A DNA stretch of 64,000 bases, from contig JAJFFU010000216.1 in assembly GCA_021776465.1 (NCBI GenBank), forward strand, positions 1 to 64,000, read 5' to 3'. Origin of the DNA: Parvularculaceae bacterium. GTDB lineage: Bacteria; Pseudomonadota; Alphaproteobacteria; Caulobacterales; Parvularculaceae. A model generated the notes under the pieces. It was given only the letters and a program-made list of their open reading frames with translations. It did no database searches and had not been told where the DNA came from. A program made the position numbers and the translations under genes. Below are positions 58,049 through 64,000 of the stretch, in pieces. How positions within the stretch are numbered: position 1 is the stretch's first letter; every line of letters starts with the position of its first letter.

Positions 58049-58435
58049 ATGGATAATGCACGTAAATGGGAGTTTGAAATCGACGATTCTATGGTTAGGT
58101 TAATCCTTCCTGACGGTGGTAAAGAGGGTATGTCTTACGGGGAAATGAGAAGTATAGAGCAATGCAAGAAGCTCCTTATTTATGCTCAGATAACAAGAAT
58201 AAGAAGCAAGGAGCTTAGAGCGGAATGGGAATTAATGAGCGATGCGGAATTAGTCGCCTCTTCTTATTTCGCTTATTCACGACATAAAAATCATGGCGTT
58301 AACATCTATTGTAAATCCCCTTTTTCTCCAACCGGGATTGAATTAGCCAGAGGTATTTCACACGAGGTTGCCGATAAGATACTGTCCGGTACCTCATCAC
58401 CCTTGTCTCCCACAGAAGATTTAAGGACAGCATAA
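58049..58435 (+). CDS. Hypothetical protein, 128 aa
   Basis: Third unit with the leader element. Alpha/beta, with WEFEIDDSMVRLILPDGG and a C-terminal helix. Not recognised. Confidence 0.7.
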   Translation: MDNARKWEFEIDDSMVRLILPDGGKEGMSYGEMRSIEQCKKLLIYAQITRIRSKELRAEWELMSDAELVASSYFAYSRHKNHGVNIYCKSPFSPTGIELARGISHEVADKILSGTSSPLSPTEDLRTA

Positions 58436-58501
58436 TCATTGCAGCGGGGAACCTTATAAGATGGTATAGGAAATTAAATCTGTTAAACGATATTTAAAAT
58501 C

Positions 58502-58750
58502 ATGATCGAAGTAAACGGAGTAAAATACAATAAAAAGGAAGTTAAGAGGGTAAAGCCTATAGCTTCGAAGATGGCGTTACTTTTTGCGCTTATGTATGGT
58601 GGGGGTAATACCAGAGCCCCAGACAGAGAACCGTCAATAGATATTGTTAAAGAATACGGCTTGATTCAATTGAAAAAATCATCGCTATCCGCCAAACAGA
58701 GAAAGCAAGTGGTACAGCAATTTGAACAGCTATACGAAAAGGCTTATTAG
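58502..58750 (+). CDS. Hypothetical basic protein, 82 aa
   Basis: MIEVNGVKYNKKEVKRVKPI, a Gly-rich loop (LMYGGGNTRAPDREPS) and a basic helical C-terminus. Not recognised. Confidence 0.65.
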   Translation: MIEVNGVKYNKKEVKRVKPIASKMALLFALMYGGGNTRAPDREPSIDIVKEYGLIQLKKSSLSAKQRKQVVQQFEQLYEKAY

Positions 58751-58796
58751 GTCGACAGGAGTAGCTGTTTTGTAATTAGTTTTTAAAAACCATATT

Positions 58797-59450
58797 ATGC
58801 CAAGGATCGAAGAAACAATCATATTCAATATATTCAACCATACAGTGGTGGGTCTTTACCTCGGGGAAAAGACTTTACAGAATGTACCGCATGGACGAAG
58901 CGCCATCACCGCACATATTAAGCAGGGAATAAACTTAGGTAAGAGAAAAGGATGGTGTGCGTTGAGTGATTTTCAATCCTCCATTACGTGGCATGTGAAA
59001 CCTCCCATGGAGAAGATTGACCTGATAAAAAAACAAAATTCGGCAGGTAAATTTATCTATAGCGCCATTAAAGACGGGGAAATTCTCTATGAGAGTTATC
59101 CTTCTAATCAAGAATACGTAGCCATGATCATTGATAAGTATGATGCAGTGTATAAATTTGGATCGGTCAACTCTATAGGAAAAGGCAGTAGCCGCCTTGA
59201 CTACCTGAATCACTCTTATCCCTACATAGCTATTATTGCCGGAATAGAGACTCAGGTTGCTATACCTGTGAAAACTCCGGTATCCAGATATCGTTTTAAG
59301 CTTACCTCTGGTACCGAATGTGACTATCACGGTATCTCTGAGCAACAGGCGAGAAAAGCCATGAAACGTAAAGCAACAAAATATTTTGGTGAAAAAGCTA
59401 TAGATGGTGCAGTTCTCATATCCGCTAGGCCATGGGATGCCCTCTGTTAA
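58797..59450 (+). CDS. Hypothetical protein, 217 aa
   Basis: Soluble alpha/beta protein, basic. No known domain. After the stop, CAGC-GAGG-GGCTG followed by a T-rich stretch (about 59521-59545) may be a weak terminator. Confidence 0.7.
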   Translation: MPRIEETIIFNIFNHTVVGLYLGEKTLQNVPHGRSAITAHIKQGINLGKRKGWCALSDFQSSITWHVKPPMEKIDLIKKQNSAGKFIYSAIKDGEILYESYPSNQEYVAMIIDKYDAVYKFGSVNSIGKGSSRLDYLNHSYPYIAIIAGIETQVAIPVKTPVSRYRFKLTSGTECDYHGISEQQARKAMKRKATKYFGEKAIDGAVLISARPWDALC

Positions 59451-59571
59451 AAGTTTATTTTCCATCCTTCAAGTGGCCCTTCGCGCTGTCTTTTGTGAAC
59501 ATCGCGTAAACTATAGATATTCAGCGAGGGGCTGCTTTTCATTTTCTGAATAATAAATAAACGACGGCAGT

Positions 59572-60210
59572 ATGATAACAGAAAAAGACATTAAGAAAGC
59601 ATATTCTATTTTAAGAGAAAAAGACCAAACCATACCAAGTGAAACGCTTCAATTTATTTTAGACGCATCGTTAGAGAAGCTAAATTCTCCTGAACCACCA
59701 CAACAGAGTGAGAAGATGGTCCAGCTTACGGGCGACCTACGAGAGTTAATGATGAAGTGTATTGATTATGGCCTGTCTAAGTGTGGTGTTTCAACATCTA
59801 CACAAGATAATCGGTTCATTGATCGGTTGATGCTTTCGGTTTCGCTTCCAACAGTAGAGGTGAGTGAGGAGGAGATAAATGCTATAGCAGAAGAGTGGGT
59901 GAAAAACACAATTGACAATGTAGGAAGACACGGTATTGAATACACACGCTACCAACTTGCATTCGGATTTTTTGCCGACAAGATGCGCTCCCAACAGAAT
60001 ACAATTGATGTGGTGGGACTGTTGGATTTATTCGGAAGGTGGTTAAGCGAGAACAGGTGGGAGCCACAGAATAAAGTTGGCCGATGGATTCAGCGTAGCA
60101 ACAATCCCAAGCTGCCTCTTTTACATTCGTATGCTGTAATCGGAGAGCTTAGAGTTAAGTTCATGGAATCCACCCTCTACAAAGAACACATGAAAAACCA
60201 GAAAGTATGA
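59572..60210 (+). CDS. Hypothetical protein, helical
   Basis: 212 aa, acidic and helical: MITEKDIKKAYSILREKDQT. Its last ~15 codons are nearly identical in DNA to 2271-2305, where they are read in another frame in the fused gene. ATGA overlap with the next gene. Confidence 0.7.
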   Translation: MITEKDIKKAYSILREKDQTIPSETLQFILDASLEKLNSPEPPQQSEKMVQLTGDLRELMMKCIDYGLSKCGVSTSTQDNRFIDRLMLSVSLPTVEVSEEEINAIAEEWVKNTIDNVGRHGIEYTRYQLAFGFFADKMRSQQNTIDVVGLLDLFGRWLSENRWEPQNKVGRWIQRSNNPKLPLLHSYAVIGELRVKFMESTLYKEHMKNQKV

Positions 60211-60671
60211 AAGCAGAAATTACAAATGAGAATAAGCAGAAGTTCTTTGCGCTTTACTGGGGGCAGAAAGTTATTGACTTTGGAGTGGATAAACTTGAAG
60301 TTGATGGAAAACTATTCCGGGTATATGAATTAGACGACTGTGTGGCTGAACTCACACCTCTCTCAATGATCTCTGATGAGGATGCGATTGAAGTTGCAAA
60401 GATAATGCACGGTCAAGAAGGAGATTTTGAGATTGTGTTCAATGCGGCAGGCGTCACAAGCGTTTCTGCTTATGGTAGGCCAAATTATGCACCGACAATC
60501 GAAATAGGATGGAATGGCAACGTGTCTTATGAAATGGCATCTGAAGTTAAAATAGCTCACGCTATTGACTTCCTCCGCTCCCGTGGACACGCAGTTGATT
60601 GGATGGGGGTAAAAGTAGAAGAAATGGTAGAGGCTGGATGGATCAAGTTAGTCGAACCTAATAAGGAATAG
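60207..60671 (+). CDS. Hypothetical protein, donor module of the 1657 fusion
   Basis: 154 aa. MKAEITNENKQKFFALYWGQ, LTPLSMISDEDAIEVAKIM and VEEMVEAGWIKLVEPNKE. Its start and end are nearly the same as the C-terminal half of the 1657 gene, while the middle differs. The stop is followed by TTATGAGTAAGAAG, a junction shared with 2742 and 20729. Confidence 0.75.
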   Translation: MKAEITNENKQKFFALYWGQKVIDFGVDKLEVDGKLFRVYELDDCVAELTPLSMISDEDAIEVAKIMHGQEGDFEIVFNAAGVTSVSAYGRPNYAPTIEIGWNGNVSYEMASEVKIAHAIDFLRSRGHAVDWMGVKVEEMVEAGWIKLVEPNKE

Positions 60672-60673
60672 TT

Positions 60674-60796
60674 ATGAGTAAGAAGAAAACTTGGTATATA
60701 GATGGGTTTAGTCTTGTTTGCAAGTCCTGCAATCATAGGAACTATGACAAAAAGGGATGGCCTAAGAAATGCTCAAATTGCAAAACAAAATTGTAA
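60674..60796 (+). CDS. Small zinc ribbon, 40 aa
   Basis: ATG 60674 to TAA 60796. CKSCNHRNYD and KCSNCKTKL give CxxC...CxxC at a spacing typical of a zinc ribbon. A 14-codon relic of the same start lies at 21787. Its stop is the first part of linker A copy 5. Confidence 0.7.
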   Translation: MSKKKTWYIDGFSLVCKSCNHRNYDKKGWPKKCSNCKTKL

Positions 60797-60834
60797 CCAC
60801 CCCAAAAATCGGGGGAATAAAATAAGATGATATG
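60794..60834 (+). repeat. Linker A, copy 5
   Basis: TAA stop, CCACCCC, AAAAATC, GGGGG, AATAAAATAAGATGAT, then ATG 60832. 40 kb from copies 2-4. Confidence 0.85.
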
Positions 60835-61323
60835 AAATTGATTAGTATGAGATCATTCGTTCTGTGGATAAGGGGAATGACCACTATAAAATTATGTGAG
60901 ACCTTACCACGGAGATTTGTTTTACCTACATGGTCAAACAGTGTGGGAAATCACCCACTCCCTTTACTGGCTCTCGATGCTCAGAAATGGGATTTGGTTG
61001 GAGAATACGCTAAACTAATAGATACCCTTGTAACCTTGGAGCTGTTCGTGCCCTGTGGTAAGGATGGGAATATTTTGGAAGAATATACAGGGCCACCCTC
61101 AAATTGGGAGAATAACGAACAGTTCGCGAAGTTTACGGAATACAATTATGCCAAACAAAAGGTTTTGTTTGAGGGAGTGTGGGATTATGAGAATGAATAC
61201 TTTATAATTGATTCTGATAACAACTGGATTGACCCGGCACAGATGGGCGGAAAGACAATAGAGGATTTATTACAATACGATCTCACCTTCACCGAGGCAG
61301 TGCTTAACCGAATTGGTATTTAA
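60832..61323 (+). CDS. Hypothetical protein, paralogue of 61543
   Basis: 163 aa. FVPCGKDGNILEE near residue 75 and YAKQKVLFEG near residue 105 match the 61543 gene. Soluble, unknown function. Confidence 0.7.
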   Translation: MKLISMRSFVLWIRGMTTIKLCETLPRRFVLPTWSNSVGNHPLPLLALDAQKWDLVGEYAKLIDTLVTLELFVPCGKDGNILEEYTGPPSNWENNEQFAKFTEYNYAKQKVLFEGVWDYENEYFIIDSDNNWIDPAQMGGKTIEDLLQYDLTFTEAVLNRIGI

Positions 61324-61334
61324 ACTTATCAGAG

Positions 61335-61505
61335 ATGAAACTTGAAATTACACCAGCACAGTTAAAGACTATCATGGATTTAACTGATGACATCAGCGCA
61401 ATGACAGGATGCAGTGATGAGGAGCAGAACAATAAATGGACTAAAGATGTGCGACTTGTTGATAGGATGCTAAAAAAGAATGGGTATAAAAGACAATACA
61501 CTTAA
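61335..61505 (+). CDS. Conserved small phage protein, 56 aa
   Basis: ATG 61335 to TAA 61505. MKLEITPAQLKTIMDLTDDI, then DVRLVDRMLKKNGYKRQY: a pattern I know from short phage proteins. Function unknown. Confidence 0.75.
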   Translation: MKLEITPAQLKTIMDLTDDISAMTGCSDEEQNNKWTKDVRLVDRMLKKNGYKRQYT

Positions 61506-61542
61506 CCTTTGGTTCTACAGGGGCCGAACAAATTGAAAAGAA

Positions 61543-62052
61543 ATGAATTTCGTCAGTATGCTTAAGTTTGTAAAGGCGCAATATGCTATTGCAACGACAT
61601 CACACAAAACCCCTATGAAAGGGGAGGTTCTACAACACAAGGCAACAGTTATGGATCGCTGTCAAAACTACACACACCTCCTAGAGAGACGTCCAATTAT
61701 TGGAATGTTCGTCCCATGTGATAATGACGGTAATTTTTTGGAAGAGCCATTAGTGCATTTTGCAAAGAACAAGAACTCATTTCTAAATAATAGTATGGGA
61801 AGGGCATTGTATAATGCTCAATACAAACAAGCCAAAAACCGTGTTTTATTTGAAGGATTTGAAATAGTTGACTATTCCAATTCATCAAAGAAATGTGTGT
61901 TCCAATCTTCAGGAAGTCAAACTGTTGCTGCTATGTGCGTTGATAATGACGCTGAAGGATGGCGTCCAGCCGTAGGAATACACTCCCTTGAGGATTTAAC
62001 TGATAAAGGGCTCACCCTCACTAAAAAGGCTACAGATAAAATACTGCGCTAA
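61543..62052 (+). CDS. Hypothetical protein, paralogue of 60832
   Basis: 169 aa. Shares FVPCDNDGNFLEE and YKQAKNRVLFEGFE with the 60832 gene and ends with SLEDLTDKGLTLT, parallel to IEDLLQYDLTFT there. Confidence 0.75.
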   Translation: MNFVSMLKFVKAQYAIATTSHKTPMKGEVLQHKATVMDRCQNYTHLLERRPIIGMFVPCDNDGNFLEEPLVHFAKNKNSFLNNSMGRALYNAQYKQAKNRVLFEGFEIVDYSNSSKKCVFQSSGSQTVAAMCVDNDAEGWRPAVGIHSLEDLTDKGLTLTKKATDKILR

Positions 62053-62054
62053 CT

Positions 62055-62405
62055 ATGGAAGGAGATAAACCAATTGCTGCAAGACCGAGTTTTTACGCTC
62101 TTTGTTTTTATGACCTCAAAGAGATCGCGATAAAATATGGCTACAACCTCGTGCTTCACGGGAGTTTAAATAGAGATTTAGATTTAATCGCAATTCCTTG
62201 GGAGAAAGAAATAGGAAGTGCCGAGGAAATGATTGATGAATTCGCTGAACATTTAGGGGGTCTCGTGCCCGAGCAGTCAGAAGAGGCTAAGAATTGCTTT
62301 CCACATGGTCGCCAAGGATACACCATAAATCTCAATAGAGGTGGCAAATGGACTAATTATAGAGACCACCAGTATTATTTAGACATCTCAGTAGTCCCTC
62401 ATTAA
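62055..62405 (+). CDS. Nucleotidyltransferase-like phage protein
   Basis: 116 aa. YGYNLVLHGSLNRDLDLIAI (G-S..RD-D-D), PWEKEIGSAEEMIDEFAEHL, PHGRQGYTINL and YYLDISVVPH match a conserved phage family with a nucleotidyltransferase-like GS...D-x-D core. Substrate unknown. Confidence 0.75.
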   Translation: MEGDKPIAARPSFYALCFYDLKEIAIKYGYNLVLHGSLNRDLDLIAIPWEKEIGSAEEMIDEFAEHLGGLVPEQSEEAKNCFPHGRQGYTINLNRGGKWTNYRDHQYYLDISVVPH

Positions 62406-62421
62406 TATTCATATACACACT

Positions 62422-63012
62422 ATGCAGTTAACAGGAAAAATCCTCCCCATATACATGTATGGGTCGAAAATATTAACACAGGTATCTTTCCCTGTTGAAA
62501 AAAATGACCCAGAGTTAAAACAGCTAATCGCCGATATGCGAGCCACATTGGCTAATATTCCGACTGGCGTTGGCTTAGCTGCACCTCAAGTAGGTGTGCT
62601 TAAACGAGTCTTTCTTGGAGAAGACAATAAGGTGTTCATAAATCCTATAATCACAACCTTTGGAAAGGAGACCAAAATGGGTGAAGAAGGCTGTCTTTCC
62701 ATACCAAGGATTTATGCCCCTGTTAGACGCAGTAAGAAAGTAACGGTTACTTGGCGAGATCAGAGGTGGGCTGAACACTCTGAAGAATTCGAAGGAACCC
62801 TTCTGAATGAAGGAACTCCTGATGAAAAAGAGACTCTTGAGGCAATTGTCATCCAACATGAACTTGATCATTTGGACGGAATCTTATTCACTGAGAAAAC
62901 AGGTGATGTTTACAAGCAGAGAATGAGAGCAGACCTTCAGAAATTCTTGAAGAGAGAAATGCCCTATACGGTGAACTACCCTGTAGTGTTCCAGGAGGGC
63001 AATGGAGATTAG
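62422..63012 (+). CDS. def: Peptide deformylase
   Basis: 196 aa. It removes the formyl group from N-terminal Met of new proteins. All three motifs are present: GVGLAAPQVG near residue 52, EGCLSIP near residue 90 (the Cys is a metal ligand) and IVIQHELDHLDG near residue 148 (HExxH). Full length, with a C-terminal helix after the active site, which many phage forms lack; an insertion near 120-140 (LNEGTPDEKETLE) separates motifs 2 and 3. It acts on ribosome-bound nascent chains, so it belongs with the tmRNA among translation-related genes. Confidence 0.95.
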   Translation: MQLTGKILPIYMYGSKILTQVSFPVEKNDPELKQLIADMRATLANIPTGVGLAAPQVGVLKRVFLGEDNKVFINPIITTFGKETKMGEEGCLSIPRIYAPVRRSKKVTVTWRDQRWAEHSEEFEGTLLNEGTPDEKETLEAIVIQHELDHLDGILFTEKTGDVYKQRMRADLQKFLKREMPYTVNYPVVFQEGNGD

Positions 63013-63014
63013 TT

Positions 63015-63164
63015 ATGGAAGAATTCAGCTTATTTAAATACACCGTATACCTAACCTATCTGCATGAACTCAAACAGATTAAATGGTATCAATTCAAAAA
63101 ACGCAAAGCATTAAACATATGGCTAGATAAGAAGATTGAAAAAGCCACTGCTCTGCAACATTAA
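63015..63164 (+). CDS. Small basic protein, 49 aa
   Basis: ATG 63015 to TAA 63164. MEEFSLFKYTVYLTYLHELK, then basic (FKKRKALNIWLDKK). Not recognised. Confidence 0.6.
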   Translation: MEEFSLFKYTVYLTYLHELKQIKWYQFKKRKALNIWLDKKIEKATALQH

Positions 63165-63174
63165 ACTTGAAATT

Positions 63175-63834
63175 ATGGCAAAAGCGACATTTGTAAAGAA
63201 AGCCCGAAAACCTATATATAGGCGGGGAGTAAGAGTAGAGGCCGATAATAAAAATGGCTATCGCATTGATACCTCTCAGCCTCATCCAGACGGGGATATC
63301 CTTGTGGTTGAAAGAGGGGCGAGCTACTACTGGTGGCAGTTCATGAACCAAGGAAAGCATTACAGCCTAACTCCGCCACACAGAAGTGAGCTTACTCAAT
63401 CTGGGTTTCTCTCTCAGCTCTATGACTTGCAGGATAAGCTCTCTGCCTTCTCAGCCGATGTTGTTACACAGGTCGAGTCCAGCGAGCACATTCAAGAATG
63501 GGTAGAAGAATTTTGTGCCAGTATTGATACACTTAAGGAAGAATGTGAGGAGAGTATGGAGAATATTCCTGAAAATCTGCAAGAGTCCCCGGTAAGTGAA
63601 CTGCTTCAAGAAAGAATTCAAGGGTTAGAAGAATGGAAGGACCAACTCGAATCAGTTTCATGTGAGGTTGACGATGAAGAAATTCAAGAACAGGCGCAAG
63701 ATGATATAGATGGGATGCTCTGGAATTCTGGTCCGTCACACAAAAAAGCGTTAGCGATTAAAGCAGCTTATCTCACCGCGAAAAAAAGAGAGGAAATAGC
63801 TGAGGAACTCTCAAATGTGGAATGCCCACTGTAA
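63175..63834 (+). CDS. Conserved phage protein, 219 aa
   Basis: ATG 63175; the frame is open to 63136, but that overlaps the previous gene. MAKATFVKKARKPIYRRGVR, then ERGASYYWWQFMNQGKHYSL, TPPHRSELTQSGFLS and a long acidic coiled coil. I recall this start in phages of several host groups; function unknown. Confidence 0.75.
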   Translation: MAKATFVKKARKPIYRRGVRVEADNKNGYRIDTSQPHPDGDILVVERGASYYWWQFMNQGKHYSLTPPHRSELTQSGFLSQLYDLQDKLSAFSADVVTQVESSEHIQEWVEEFCASIDTLKEECEESMENIPENLQESPVSELLQERIQGLEEWKDQLESVSCEVDDEEIQEQAQDDIDGMLWNSGPSHKKALAIKAAYLTAKKREEIAEELSNVECPL

Positions 63835-63873
63835 ATCAGCAGGGGGTTAAGCCAATAATATTTGTTTATGTTT

Positions 63874-63960
63874 GAGTATGTAACAGCGCAAGAGCGTTGT
63901 TTGGAGACCCGAGTTTTTCATGGTTGAGGGTTGTAGGTTCGAATCCTACCATACTCACCA
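63874..63960 (+). tRNA. tRNA-like RNA with atypical anticodon region
   Basis: 87 nt including CCA. A perfect acceptor stem GAGTATG/CATACTC, discriminator A and CCA, and a perfect T-arm GTAGG-TTCGAAT-CCTAC. The D region folds as an odd hairpin (ACAGCGC-AAGA-GCGTTGT) without the usual GG loop, and no 5-bp/7-nt anticodon arm is evident; the best hairpin is GTTTGG-AGAC-CCGAGT. It may be a decayed tRNA, a tRNA with an unusual fold or a tRNA mimic, so no amino acid is assigned. Confidence 0.6.
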
Positions 63961-64000
63961 TATCGGGACAATTAGATGTCAGCCCGATTCATAAACCATG

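Noticed and set aside
58935-59465. 176-codon minus-strand frame
   Set aside because: It lies opposite the 58797 gene, with no promoter or family pattern.

Overview
The window looks like part of a large tailed-phage genome (or a phage-derived element) that infects a member of the Bacteroidota. The phage reading rests on about 120 short, tightly packed, often overlapping genes. Nearly all are on the + strand, and they include phage-type families: YopX, a short single-strand binding protein, a small SNF2 helicase, HNH proteins and an orphan C5 methyltransferase. The host reading rests on promoters of the Bacteroidota sigma-factor type (TTTG, 19-20 bp, TAnnTTTG) at about 9415, 14997 and 55028. 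Starts also rarely show a Shine-Dalgarno sequence. There are no virion, terminase or main replicative polymerase genes, so this is an accessory or early region.

Layout. 1-680: a circularly permuted (two-piece) tmRNA gene with its terminator. 685-10410: small phage genes, including a C5 DNA methyltransferase, two YopX-like proteins, a clipped SAM methyltransferase, tandem small paralogues, a macro-like A1S_2505 protein and a papain-like protein behind its own promoter. 10577-18455: small genes, a J-domain protein, an S1-domain relic and a P-loop ATPase. 18511-25354: a membrane-anchored secreted-type protein and a block present twice. One copy is decayed, and both carry broken PRPP-synthetase-like genes. 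25386-30251: small genes and a second J-domain protein. 30252-33102: an intact IS1595-family element with 37-bp perfect terminal repeats and an 8-bp target duplication. It carries a restriction-modification system (MvaI/BcnI-like endonuclease, amino-methyltransferase, small protein). It splits a BCS1-like AAA ATPase gene. 33325-54909: the ATPase domain, a PolX-like nucleotidyltransferase, a second AAA ATPase, an SNF2 helicase, HNH proteins, SSB, a 3D-domain protein and a protein with a histone-H1-like tail. 54910-55762: an 850-bp gene-free stretch that starts at a canonical promoter and is full of hairpins, probably a large structured RNA. 55763-63960: small genes, three tandem copies of an RNA-like leader separated by terminators, a peptide deformylase and a tRNA-like structure.

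Themes. (1) Translation: tmRNA, peptide deformylase, a tRNA-like RNA and a ribosomal-S1-like relic point to phage control of translation. (2) DNA processing: SSB, SNF2 helicase, PolX-like transferase, a PD-(D/E)XK-like protein, HNH proteins and a C5 methyltransferase. (3) Gene shuffling: the same linker sequences join different genes at several places, many genes occur as paralogue pairs, and one ORF is a recombinant fusion.

Most small proteins are not recognisable. All family names are given from memory of motifs; no searches were run.
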